Below, one piece after another: positions 52,902-64,000 of a stretch of 64,000 bases of DNA. The notes beneath the pieces were generated by a model. It was not told where the DNA came from, searched no databases, and was given only the letters and a program-made list of their open reading frames with translations. The stretch spans positions 274,436 to 338,435 of the forward strand of contig VCMS01000035.1 of assembly GCA_022539475.1 (NCBI GenBank), read 5' to 3'. The position numbers were made by a program, and so were the translations under genes. Each line of letters begins with the position of its first letter. The first letter of the stretch is position 1. The DNA comes from Gracilaria domingensis. Taxonomy: Eukaryota; Rhodophyta; Florideophyceae; Gracilariales; Gracilariaceae.

Positions 52902-55282
52902 TCAGATTCTACGGTTTAGACGAACAGGAGGTCCGAGTTCGCTCCATGTATCCGCACTATAGCACAAGCCATCATGCGTCACGATCGGTCTAGAAAGCCA
53001 CGTAGCTAGTATCTCCGCACCAATGGAGCCAAATGAAACCCTAGATTGCTTGGAACTCGTCCAGTCAAGCACTTGAAATATTGGTGCTTCACCCCGAAAT
53101 CCCTGAGAGATAACCCGACTTCCCATACGATCCTTTGCCCTGTCTGGAATCCGAGAACGCCCGATCTCGCGGAGAAATCGCAAAAGAAGGCCGGAGCGGT
53201 ACAAAAGCTGGGGCTTAAGGGACCGAAACTCACCAAAGACTTGGTTCGCAAGAATCAAATCAGAAACCATAAGTCTCGAGGTGCGCTGCTGTACGTAACT
53301 TGCTGCGAACGACACCTGGAGTAGTACAACATGTCTGAGTAAATAAAGTGATTCGGTTAGACCTAAGAACTCCGTCCGTTCAGCTGGGGTACAAGGATTG
53401 TCAAAGCATTTGCGTCTATCCCATGATATGGAGAATTTGTTGATGCTCGTCGTGACCTCCTTCATATTCACAGATATCGAGCCATTACCCAGCCGAGTGA
53501 TGAGGAGCGTACTGAAGATCAATTCTCGTGAGATTTCGAACTTCCAACAGTGAACATCTGACTTCTATGGTGATAAAACCTTTGAGGGTCAGGCTGCCGC
53601 CCGGTGAGAAGCATATCGTCAACCACATTGGCCATGACCAGCCGTATCGAACCGTTCTTGTTCCGAAATATGAAGATCTGTGGGAGACACGGGAGAGTTT
53701 CGATACCCTTCTGCGCCAGAGAGTTTCTAAAAGCGAGTTTCCATAGCCGCCCCGACTCAACAAGACAGTATGTCGGTGCTAAAAAGCTTCCGTACATGGC
53801 CATGTTCAGCCCAGCCTTTGGGCAGGATCATGAAGATATATCGTATCAGCTCACCTCCCGGCAGGTACGCCTCCTTTATATCAAGGGTTGCGAGCGATAG
53901 TCCTGGCGTAGCGGCAACGAACAGCATCGTGCGAATGACTCGGAACTGAGGGGGAGAGGAATCTTTTCGTGTACCCTACTTCTCCATATCTCTATTCTCG
54001 TGAGGGCCAGCCAGCATTTGAGGCGAAGCGCACCATCCTAACCATCGTCCTTGATGTGGAAGAATTGATGGGAGAAGACGACATTAGCGTGCTTTGGGAG
54101 TGTATACCTTCGGACTTCCTAATACCGCCTCTTATATAAGTCCCTTTCTTTCGCGATGGCCTGGTCTACGACCCACCGCGGAAGGAATTGCGTTCGAAAC
54201 TCCGAGACATGCTCCCTCCCAAGCCCCACCATGGCATTCTTGAGAATTTCTTGCTCCACAGACCCCAATTAAAATGTAGCTGTCACTTTCTTCATGGTGG
54301 TGGTTCTGACGTCCTTGGCTGGACGGGGTGGTTCGTAGAGACTACCGTTGTCTCGTTCTGGTCTGTCCACCAATTATGGCTTGTGGCCAGCGAAGAGCGA
54401 CACAACGTTGAGATGGTCGGACCATAATGTTGGTTTGTCATTCAACCAGAAGCCTATTGAGCTCTTGTGGAGCGATGCACTTATGACCGGTCTCTGGGAA
54501 ACGTTGGTCTTTCTCACATGACGTTCGATGCCGTGGCTGTTGACGAGACGTTGCTCGTCGACTTCGTCCAGTTCATACGAAAGCGAAGAATTGTACCCCA
54601 TTTGGTCCAGTACCATGAGTAGGGCTGAAGTCGGTACGAGACGGACGTTCTCGTATGCAACACGTATGCTCTGGCCCAGCCCAGCGAATAATCTTGCAAT
54701 CAAATATAATTCGCATATAATAGGATTTTCATTTTCTATTCGGTACATTTTCATTACGCCATGTCGTGCGTCATTATGTCCTCATTGCATCAAAATCTCC
54801 TAGGATTATATTGAAAGAAAAGTTTCTAAAAATTTCATCTATTGAAAATGCCTATAGCTTCCACAAAAAAATGCTTAAATAGAGGAAAGTGAATGAATAT
54901 TCAATGAAAAAGGGTTTTACCTGGGCTGGTAAAGCTCGTTCAAAGAATGTAGCAGCGAATGTTTCTGAGTCTTTCGAACAAAACTAACATGCCACACGCC
55001 GAACTTCGGACCCCTCTTAAAGTAATAAACTGCATTGCCCCTTGGGAACTGGGCCTGAGTGAGAACGTGAGAGCTCCTGGTCTTTTCTATGTTCTGGATA
55101 GCTCTCCTAGCTACCTGTTCTTGGAAGGCCTCAAGGCGTTTCGTGGTCACCTTGGACTGCGGCAGGCCCATCAGACTGAGGGTGTGACCTCTAAAAGGTT
55201 CGAAGCAACTCGGTTTCCAGCTCCCGTACATACAGTTGCTGAAGAACGTTCCACGAGAAAGTATCTCTTCGTACGAGAACAT
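52902..55282 (-). pseudogene. Ty1/copia-type pol (integrase end, RT, RNase H)
   Basis: On the minus strand the order is that of Ty1/copia. From 55282 comes the C-terminal end of integrase (RAIQNIEKTRSSH, GNAVYYFKRGPKFGVWHV). Then a degraded linker (54754-54374). Reverse transcriptase lies at about 54060-53485, with SLATLDIKEAYLPGG in place of the DVxxAFL motif, YCLVESGRLWKLAF, and VVDDMLLTG for the catalytic YVDD, so the Tyr is replaced. RNase H is at 53522-52902 with FLGLTESLYLLRHVVLLQVSFAAS, then VLDWTSSKQSRVSFGSIGAEILA, the W-x-S-K-Q-x-x-V...S...AE signature. Frames shift several times. No LTRs were found. Ty1/copia assignment rests on the RNase H and RT motifs. Confidence 0.75.
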
Positions 55283-55846
55283 TGTCTTGCGAATCGCCTA
55301 GAAATAGCTTGCGTCTCGAAGAATTCGTGTACATACAAGCCCACGAAGCACAGTCTCCAAAACTTTATTGCCACTTGGAAAAGCTTTTGTCACCCGGTAC
55401 ATACCATTCCATACCTGTGACATTTGATCAATTGCTGTCGGCTTAATGCAGTTGTGAACCTCTGTATTAAGCCTGATCCAAATTCCGCTGTGATGTAAGC
55501 GCCGACCACTCACAGAATGTTAGTCAACTTTATGGAAACAGGTTTCTTACAAGCTTTCAAACAGGACAGCAATGTACGAAAGAGAGCCGAAATTAATTCA
55601 AAACCGGCAGGGCTTGCAGACAGTACGCAACTGTGTTCTAGCGCGCTAAATTGATCTCCACACTCTGCGCCTTCTTGCTCCCATAAAAGACGTCAACAAG
55701 TCCCTTGTCGCTCTTTTACCCCGTATATCACAAGCAGATCTCTCCTCAGACGTTGTCGAGGAGAACTTTTTGGCATGCTTGCACCAATATTTGCGGATAA
55801 CTCTTTCTGTTCTTGCGAAGTTTGAACCAACAAACTCCTTTCCCCC

Positions 55847-58122
55847 GTGATGTCTTCAAACCAAAGAAGTAACCTTGCATCAAACGACTCCAATGAACAC
55901 CGGAAGAGCGGTCGTAAGCGCATCTGGTGTCTCGAGGAGTGCTTTAATTTTCTTGAAAGCAGCGCGTCCTCTCGCAAGCGAGCGATTTTCAAGTTCTGTG
56001 TATACAAATCTTTCGCATCTGTACCTAACTCAACGCAGCTGGGAAAACACCTTCTTGATAGTGACAATTTCTCGAAGGTCATCAAGCACAGCCTGCTGCG
56101 TGAGCCAGCCTTTGCTCAGCAATATCAGTTACGATGGAGCACCGCGATGTGCTATGATGTCATGGAGAGACCGGTCAAGAAATCCAGATCGAATTCAGAA
56201 AAATAACAGTCATGAACTTTGTACAAGAGGTGAAAGAAGAACTTCGAAGGGAGAGAGAGCAGCGTGAAGTAATCTCAGGAGAGCAGTTTGATGTGAACAG
56301 CGAGCTCAAGGAGCTTTTGACATCGTTCATTATCAATCATATGCTACCATTCAGTGTGTTAAGTCGTAAGGAAGGCTATAAAGAACTATTCAAAATAGTG
56401 GAGTTGCTTAATCTTAGCATGGTGAAGCATATTTCTATTGTGTCCATAATGGCAGGATGGCATCTTAATTCGTTCCATGACAAGATACTGGCTAATGTAA
56501 CGTCGTGTTTGAAAACGGATTTATCGCAATTGTATGGTACTTTAGTGTTTGATGGCTGGATGGACACTAATGCAGAACATGTTGTCAACGTACTGCTCTC
56601 TATAACTGGAATTGGTCTTGCGCGTAAAACCTATTTTCTGGAACCAATCAACACAAGTTCCACAAGCTGCGATGCAGCGATGTACGCAAACATTGTGGAA
56701 ACTGTAATGCTCAAGTATGGTAGTAGGGAAAAGATTTGTGCGGTTACGAGTGATAACACAAGTTGCTGTTTCAAGGCCAAAGAGGTCATCACTCAGCGAC
56801 ACAATAATATATTTGGCTGCCAAGGCCAGACAAATTTTGCAAATTTACTGATGCAAGACACGGTACAACTGTCTTGGTTGTCTGAGATTCTTGGAACAAG
56901 TTCGAGGCTAGCAGGCGATGTCAAAGCACGTCCGAAAATGCTACACAGATTCAAAGAACTATTGGAGCAGCACAATGCTGCGCTACGAAACTCTGGCTAC
57001 AGTAGTTTTATGGTGAAGTATGACTGGCATGAAAGACTACTTCCGCGTCGTTCTGCTGTGCGCGCAGAAAAGATGGCGACGACGCGCTTTGTTAGTTCGG
57101 AGTCTATGCTAGAAGCATTTTTAAGAAGCAAAGCTGTTTATCGCAGCATGGTGGACTGTGAAGACTTTCCAAAAGCTTTATATGGCTTGCGATACGAAAA
57201 GAAGCCAGCTAAATTTGAGAATGCAGTGCGGGATGATGACCTATTCGCCAAATGTAGCAATGTTTATTATATATTCCGGACGATGAGGCAGTACCTCCGT
57301 GTATTTGATAAGGACAGTTCCATGATTTCTGAAGTCTATCCTGCTATAACGCAGCTGCAAAACAAATTGGAAGAGCTCCCGCTGACAGATTTTTTCGCTC
57401 CTGATCGAGAGACTGAAGTTCTCGACGTGTTCCAAAAACGGCGTGATGGTATTGGGAGAAAGATTAGACTTTTCGTTTCTTTGCAATACGTTCCGTACTT
57501 CTTAGATCTACGTAGCCCGCTTTTAGAGGTAACGAATGAGAGTGAGGATCGGATTTGGAAACAAATCGAAGTCTTCGTAGAATCATCTGCGTTTCCTGCG
57601 ACGCGGAAGCTATAAAGTGATGGTGGGGTAGAAGAAGCCGTCAATAGGCTTCTCCAAGAGCCTATGCTTCTCCCTCTCAGCTGGAAGAACCAAATAATTG
57701 GTGGAATTCGACAGAAGATCCCTATGGCGTATCGAGATGTTCCAATTCTGTATTGGATTCAGTGCAAAGAGAGCGCTCTCTGGCGATCTTTTGCTTTGCG
57801 CAATCTGTCTATCAGTCCTTCCTCGTCCACTGTTGAAAGAAGCTTTATTCTACAAGCTCGAATTAGAATAACTGTTCGAAATCGCCTTCACCCCTAAAAC
57901 GTGAAGAAAATGATTTTCTGCGCATTCAACAACGTTCTTTTTAAGGAGAGAAGAAATGACGGTAAGGTTTCACGACCATATTATACGTGCGGAAGAAGCG
58001 GAACAGTTAGTGAGGTTACAGTTTCGTATTTGGATGACGAAAGTGACGTCGAATATAGTGCGGAAGGCATGGAGTGGGAGGACTTTGAGGAATTGAGTTT
58101 GCCTCCTTTGCAAAAAATGTAA
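55847..58122 (+). pseudogene. hAT-superfamily transposase, copy 1
   Basis: The N-terminal ORF (55847-56206) is a decayed BED-like finger region (NSTQLGKHLLDS). The main frame starts at 56212 after a shift. It carries the DUF659-like core: YGTLVFDGWMDTNAEHVVNVL with the first Asp, CAVTSDNTSCCFKAK with the second, FGCQGQTNFANLLMQD, and FEN-type helices. The C-terminal hAT dimerisation motif is LRNLSISPSSSTVERSFI. Stops at 57613 (TAA) and 57895 (TAA) lie in the same frame, which is otherwise open for 1.9 kb to 58122, where an acidic tail ends. Most catalytic residues are intact. It is about 40-50% similar to copy 2 by eye. Confidence 0.82.
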
Positions 58123-59158
58123 AAAAAGGATCTCGTCCAACTAGATGCATTGTCAAACCTATAGTTGCATATACCTACCGAGGGTTTTCTCCGGTTCTTG
58201 AGCGCTCGCTACAATCTCGTGAAGCGTTATGAACGAGCGCGATAGTCTTCTTTGAACAATCTTAATCATCGAAATTCCACGCTGTAATCCGTATCCAACT
58301 TCTGTCGTTCTCGCCCAACCCACTGCGCATTTTCCCCTTTTCAGAGCCAAGTATAGGTCTAGAAGGAGAATATGGATCACAGGACACACAGAGAACAGAA
58401 CATCCGGCAGTGAAGAAGTTGAAGGTCAACCGCGCTCATCCATGTCTTCAATTTGCCACCCGATGCCATTCTTTTTATGCCGGCGTAAGGTACCTAACCT
58501 TGTTTTATAGCTTATGACTCAGTCGAAGCAAGTTATTTAGAGCTCGGAAAAGATCCGTAACCAGCGATGATAACTCTAGTAATTCTCCGGCGGTTTATCA
58601 TCGAAGAAGCGAGCACGCGCTCGCGTGTACGGTCTAACGTCCACAATCTTGACTGCTTTCAAGCGTTAACGTCCGATATTATCGATCATGATACCTCTAT
58701 GAGTAAGCGGTTCAAAGCGGTTCAGCTAGCCACTAGAGCGACCTTGCGCCAACTGTATGGTATCAAGATCATGCAGCAAAATCTTGAATGTAGGTTCACC
58801 GTTACTGGGTCCATAAAACAGAAAACCATCACGTGCAACTGTCGTTAGCCACCCTGCCGCGGCAAAGTAGATCAAAAGTGTGGTTGTGAGCTTCGTCTGT
58901 GAAGTTTGGCAGTTCTCACAACGCAATCTAACTGTGACCGACGCACGTTTTAGTCGCATGACGTTGCAGGAGGTCCGTGGAATGCATTGCGTGGTATGCG
59001 CGCACGGTGCGTAGGAACAATTCTCAGGGTCAACGTGAACGGAATTGCAAGCGTTTGTTTCATCTGGATGGTCGACCGACACCATGTCGCTTCGGGGAGT
59101 TCATAAATCGTTTCTGCTTAGTCCATCGTTCAAATCTTTACCCAGGCTCAGAAGCTAC
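58123..59158. other. No recognisable gene
   Basis: ORFs of 93 codons (plus, 58567) and 119 codons (minus, 59085) occur. The minus one has a CxxC (RCENCQTSQTK) but no further support. Confidence 0.5.
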
Positions 59159-60775
59159 CTAGCGTTCATCCTTTGTCCATCCTTTCTCCTTCATAAAGAA
59201 ACTGTCCCTTCGCGCCAATGTGAAGAACGAGGACAATGGCAGAACTCGTAGTTTCTGCTCAGGCTGCCGTGTTGCTGGAAAAACTTCAGGAATGACGGAG
59301 CTGTCCTCATCAAATATGCGAACGTATTGGCGCATGATTCGAAACACATAGTAGACGTCGACGCACTTCTCAAAGAGAGAGCTGTCCAGAACGGTAGGTT
59401 CAAAGTTTTCTCGCCGACGGGTTTTTCTCTTGCCATAAAGATATGGACGAAAGTCAACACACTCAACCAACTGCTGGTATATAGGCTTACCTCTTATAAA
59501 GGAGAGCAAAATGCCCTCCAGACTCGCAAAACGCGTGGATGCAATCTTCATCGGAAGCACTGTCGTTCCTATTGGAGGCACTCTCCCATATTGATCCAAG
59601 TCCCGGTTACTCGTCACAAATCCAGAATTACGTAGAATGACGTTGTACTGATCCTTCAACTATTTAAAGCGGAAATAAAGCTTTGAATGTTTCCGCAAAT
59701 CATTCACTACTTCAGAAACTATAGCCAATGTATCGGATACCCACTGTAGACCACCTATATCCTGCATGAGAAGATTGGCGACATGAGTCTGATCTTGTCC
59801 AGCGATGATGTGGTCGTACCTCCTTACAATCCTTTCTTGAGCCTTCACACAAGACGCTGCATTGTCGCTCACGACATCAGTGATTGGCTTCATATCTCCG
59901 AAATTGCGAAAAAATGAGTCAAAAATATCAGCGTAGAACAGTGCATCGCAACTAGTAGAACCTGTATATACAGATCGTAGAAAGTAAGTAATTCTTGAGC
60001 GATTGATTCCAGTTATTGTCAAGAGCACATTCACAACGTTCTCGGAGTTACAGTCTGTCCCACCATCGAAGATTAGAGTACCATATGTCCGACGCAGCGA
60101 GGAGCTTATTGATGACTTAACCAAATTCAACTGCCTCTCGTAATATCCTTCTATATTCTTAGTAGCCATACGTCCAATGGTTGGAACCTGTCGCTCAAAC
60201 CGTGGATCAAGGAGCTTCAATATCTCTAAAAGCTCATTATTATCTTCCCTTCTGCTTAAAATAGTGAAGGGCAACACATCATGCGCAATGAGACGTGCGA
60301 GTAAATCGTGCAATTTTTAAACCTTCTTCGCGAAAGCCTTCTCATCAATATTGTCTCTTGCTTCCAACTGAGTTCTTCTAGTTTTCAGAACTGCCGATCT
60401 GGCGGCTGAGCTTACTCCCTCTCGACGACCTACCTTCGATGGAGTTATTGGAATGTCGAAAAATTCCGACGAAGAACCCAGTCTCTTAAACGTTCGTAAA
60501 ATCGATTGAAACTTAAGCAGTCTCGTTAGTGTATCAGAGAATGTAACACTGCACTGCAGCAGCTGGGTTCCTAGTTGAGTCGCATTGGGTGTCTTCGCTT
60601 TCGTTTGCCACCCGCAACCGCTGCATGTGGTGTATACGTTTTCGGTCTGATTAGCAAGATCATTGTCTTCCTGCAATTTAAAACATTCAGTAAGCCACCA
60701 GGTTCCCTTTCGTCTCACCTTTCGTGTCGTAGACGATTTATGTTGATGCAGAGCAGAGTTCTTGCTTGTAGACAT
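59159..60775 (-). pseudogene. hAT-superfamily transposase, copy 2
   Basis: One minus-strand frame runs from ATG 60775 to 59159 with stops only at 60317 (TAA) and 59660 (TAG). It opens with a BED-type zinc finger (GTWWLTECF, TTCSGCGWQTKAK, QLGTQLLQC). The core shows YGTLIFDGGTDCNSENVVNVL with the first Asp (Trp replaced by Gly), DVVSDNAASCVKAQE with the second, and GQDQTHVANLLMQDIGGLQW. By alignment with copy 1 the TAG at 59660 replaces a Glu codon (HRFKELLEQ against YFRFK-stop-LKDQ). The C-terminal dimerisation region is missing. The two copies converge in orientation and differ strongly, so they are separate old insertions. Confidence 0.8.
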
Positions 60776-61691
60776 AGAAAAATTGAGTGACTACTCGGTT
60801 GATCGTTTGCATGAATAAAGAGAGAACCGTGTGCGCGGGCCGTATAGTTGCGAGACGTGTTTGAAGAGTATTAAGTCAGGGTTCTTGGGTTTCATGCAAA
60901 AGTGCGAGCTCATGAAGCGCAAATTTGTAGAGCATGTATTGGGAATGCAGACGGTTTTGGGTGGGTCGGAGAAAGCGAAAGTGGCGCGCGGAAACCTAGG
61001 AAATCAGCTGGTGAAACCGTCAAAAAATGGCAGAGGAATGGAGCGCGGGAGTTGAACTGACGCCATACCAATGGAACTGGTCACGCTGAGTTCCAGCAAA
61101 ATTGGCCATATTTGCAAGATCTGTAGAAGCAGAAGTAAACCCTATTCTGCCATGATGGCGCATTTTTGTGGCGCGTGTTTTGGAACGCAGTTGTAACTTG
61201 CAAGTCCCGTGGTTCTAGCAGAACCGATTATTGAGGATTTGCAAGCGTATTTCAGCGTTCTTTCTGATTGTGCAACGTGGGACCTGCTACTTTGTACGTT
61301 GAGAATCGGAAGCTTTGATTACCGATAGTATTCATTGAACGGTGAAAATTAAGCTCGTATTGCTCACAAAGTGGCCCAGTATTTAGCGTGTAGCTCCCGC
61401 GGTCACGCCCGAAACGGACGACGTTGGGGACGAGAAAATTTTCTTTGGGAGGCAATAAATCTATTGAAGTTGTGTTTCACTGAGTGAGAGTACAATACAA
61501 TGTGATGGAGAACTGTAGCCGTCCTGCTCAACTACCAATCAGGCCTTGAGAAGTAGGAGCTCAAGTAGCAGAAAAACGTTTCTCGCTCCTGCAGTTATAC
61601 AGAACTAAAATGACGGTTGTTGGTGCTCGTGTGGATTGGGTTTTGCTGAACCAAAGATTTCCTGAATTAATATACTCAGGAAGAAAGCCTT
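60776..61691. other. No recognisable gene
   Basis: A 74-codon plus-strand ORF at 60831 and a 67-codon minus-strand ORF at 61455 have no motif. Confidence 0.5.
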
Positions 61692-61919
61692 CTATGCATG
61701 CTCTTGGTCCCTTTGTTGCGCTGCAATTTCCCAGTTGATGATTTCTCTTAATTGCTTTTCAATTTTCTTGTGCTGTAAAGCGCTAAGCAGCTTAGAGTAC
61801 AGTGATTGGTGATGGATTTTGTAACGCAATGCGATGTTAGTTATTGAGTAAGACCTGTTATTGCTTTGAATTAGACCGTACGTTTTGCATTGAAACTTTG
61901 AATGTTTGTCATGTTTCAT
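61692..61919 (-). pseudogene. Possible psq/CENP-B-type HTH fragment
   Basis: The 75-codon ORF has a helix-turn-helix-like pattern (SITNIALRYKIHHQSLYSKLL followed by KQLREIINW) such as starts pogo and Tigger transposases. The pogo core at 63.0-63.8 kb is on the same strand but upstream, so this would be a different copy. The call is weak. Confidence 0.35.
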
Positions 61920-63033
61920 AATGTAAGCATTAATTGCGCTCCAGACTGAGACTTTGGTGCTTGATTCTTTCTTTCACTGCCAAGACCTGGTCGCTCTTTG
62001 TTCTGTTTCTGTTGCTTTTCTGTAACTGCGGACGCTGTAAGTTGGACGTTTTTTGCTGTTTTCACTGCAGCAGTAGGCATGTTGAATACACAGGTGGTAA
62101 GATACACACGCTTGACGTCAACAGTAGTGGTGATGCCTTGATCTAGCGCATTTTCAACCTTAACCTACGTCCAGGCTAACGTCATGGTGATCTTTCATTT
62201 TCTACACGTATTAAAAGTCTGATGAGCTCTAGGTGTACAAGCTGTACAACTACTGATCCATGTTCTTGAGTACGTTGCTAAATTTGTACCAATTTGTGAG
62301 GTGACTGTTCAATATATTAAAAATAAATCGTTTCTTGACTTTCACTTCTTGGGAAGTATGGAGAGCCTATCTCCATGGTACTTTCTTCAGTTTTAACGGA
62401 ACAAACTTCATTTGAAAGCGACTACTTTCTATTTTCTGGAACTCGAGTTTAAAAGAGTTCTTTCAAGCAGTTTTCGACAGAGGTCAGAATAAGTGAACCT
62501 CCTCAAACATTCCCAAAACACCTGATGCATATAATTTGTAACTCGGGCCATGCACGCGGATTTAAGAACAGAACATCAGACAATTACGCCAAAACCAGTT
62601 TGAGAAAGGACAACAACAATGTACGAGAAGACAATGAAAGCAGTACAGTCTTCAAGCGAACTTCGCTACATGAAACGCAATATGGGAATTTCAAACAGAT
62701 CCTAACGACGCTGACTCTGAAAAATACCTGTCTCCTCACTTCCAAAACATTGCCTTTCGCGATCGGTTGTACGGTGACGACGACTATCTGGACGAGCTTC
62801 ACGTGTGGCCCTGAAATGTTTGCGCAGAATTGTGCGCCTTGGCGCTAACTCAATCAGATGACGAAGATCGGCAGCGTTCTCTGTATTGCGCCAGTTTTGC
62901 GCTCGCAACTCTAAAGCAGCCAACACATATTCGGCGCTTAAATGGGGACCTTTGATGTGTGTATACGAACTGTGCCACTTTTGGTCACATGCTGCGGATG
63001 CAGATCAACAAAAGACATTCCTTGTCCGACAAA
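61920..63033. other. No recognisable gene
   Basis: Short ORFs on both strands (for example 62525-62848) have no motif or repeat support. Confidence 0.5.
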
Positions 63034-63766
63034 CTAAGCAAACAGCTCGTCCAAGTGCAGACCAGAGCCGTTCTCATCTTTCTCAATGTCTAGACCTTTG
63101 TTTAACGGAGCAGCAGACGGACCATTCTCGCTACGCACCCATAGCTCAGTACGCGCAAAGCCACTGCGAATATTGCGTACAGCTATGGATTCAGACATGA
63201 AAATTGAAACACATACTGTTACATCAAAAGTATCGATCATAGTTTGGTAGCTGGAAAATTCGATGAATCTCCTTTTGAAGATGGGATTTGGATGATGAAA
63301 ATACTGAAATGTTCAAAAGTTGAAGCACATGACTTGTGTATGAGGGGAGAGCAATCATAATTACTCCTTCGGACTTGAACAGGGTGAGCACGCAGAACTG
63401 TACGTGGCAGGAACAACCATCTAAGACGAGTGGCAGTTTCTTCTTTCTGGCACGAAGACCCTCTGTTTCCTTCAAAACCTCTTCAGCCCACCGAAAGAAG
63501 ATGGCCTTCTCGACGCCAGAAGTTTCTATCTGGAAGGGATAGCAAGGAGGTCGGACGCTGTGTAGGGCCTGGACTTTGCCATTGAGGAAACGGTAATGTG
63601 TCCGTCTTTCACAGGACACAATAAATGGTTTGTATGTCACACCATCCAGAGACACAACTGGTTTTATAGTGATGCAGTCACTTGACCCCCCTATAAGAAA
63701 TTTTTTCAAAATTGTGAACGTAACATGAAGGCAATCAGATGTTGCGGAGCCCCACATTACATTCAT
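63034..63766 (-). pseudogene. pogo/Tigger-type (DDE_1) transposase fragment
   Basis: From 63766 the frame gives the DDE_1 catalytic domain: TIKPVVSLDGVTYKPFIV, then KLPLVLDGCSCHVQFCVLTLF with an Asp in the L-x-x-D-G-x-x-x-H motif, and ALPSYTSHVLQLLNISVFSSSK, where the family motif is Q-P-L-D-x-x-x-F. Here Pro and Asp are Leu and Asn, so the third catalytic position is lost. A shifted frame at 63240-63034 continues with AVRNIRSGFARTEL, resembling the F-x-x-[ST]-G-I-x-P end. The N-terminal DNA-binding half is not visible in the remaining 234 bp. Dead copy. Confidence 0.72.
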
Positions 63767-64000
63767 TAAGCCTTCCGCGCGACCTCCATTTTGGCACGGT
63801 GCATATTAAATTATCAATTTTTTCAATTTTGTGAATATCATATGAGGGTGTGCTGAGGTTGTTCTCATTGCATGATAGGCTGTTCTGAGTGCGTTATGAC
63901 ACTTGCACTATCCTTTCCCACTCCTCCTACACTCACAGCACACTCCCTTTTGGCACCCTAAATGAGGTCATAGGAGGCGATTTTAATCTTCCATTCCATC
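63767..64000. other. Window end, no gene recognised
   Basis: This should hold the upstream part of the pogo element if it were complete, but no coding similarity is visible by eye. Confidence 0.4.

Noticed and set aside
55693-56085. 130-codon minus-strand ORF
   Set aside because: It is the antisense shadow of the hAT copy 1 N-terminal region, whose plus-strand frame has the family-like residues.
1-64000. Reassigned stop codons explaining the many in-frame TAA/TAG/TGA
   Set aside because: The intact genes (ParB-like, Plavaka-like, HAD pair, coiled-coil protein) have no internal stops and use TAA, TAG and TGA as terminators. The internal stops fall in elements that also carry lost catalytic residues.

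Overview
The window is a stretch of a eukaryotic nuclear genome. It is packed with decayed transposable elements and contains one short island of ordinary-looking genes. The few intact genes lack obvious introns, sit 40 to 60 bp apart in places, and are embedded in many transposon superfamilies. This fits a macroalgal genome, and a florideophyte red alga such as Chondrus is my best guess. That is inference from style and gene types; no marker gene proves the taxon.

Layout. 0-10.5 kb: a tyrosine recombinase from a DIRS/Ngaro/Crypton-type element, a broken Gag-like reading frame, a decayed CACTA/CMC-type transposase with a broken nuclear-type protein gene pointing away from it, and an RNase H remnant of a DIRS/Ngaro-type retroelement. 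12.5-23.4 kb: a nearly full-length but dead Ty3/gypsy element with two ~333 bp LTRs, Gag with zinc knuckle, protease, reverse transcriptase, RNase H, integrase and chromodomain, plus a large antisense reading frame between the chromodomain and the 3' LTR. 23.5-30.4 kb: a decayed Plavaka-like transposase, a coiled-coil ORF opposite it, a MYND-finger gene remnant and the N-terminal part of a piggyBac transposase.

30.6-37.9 kb is the gene island: an intact coiled-coil protein, a 5'-truncated ribulose-phosphate 3-epimerase fragment, a ketopantoate-reductase-like gene with a single premature stop, two convergent paralogous HAD phosphatase-like genes of which one has lost the catalytic aspartate, and an intact 499-residue protein with a ParB/sulfiredoxin-like domain.

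38.2-42.2 kb: a tandem array of eight long palindromes, then a long intact Plavaka-like transposase. 42.5-43.9 kb: five long hairpins around a tandemly duplicated coding segment. 44.3-50.3 kb: a piggyBac catalytic core, a ~161 bp satellite whose monomers each hold three stem-loops, a MITE and a DDE_Tnp_4-type transposase. 50.8-60.8 kb: an unidentified ORF, a Ty1/copia pol on the minus strand and two diverged hAT transposases. The window ends in pogo-family remnants.

Many of the elements have decayed mainly by single-base substitutions that create in-frame stops, with the reading frame kept over kilobases. I saw no rRNA, tRNA, CRISPR or prokaryotic operon signals.
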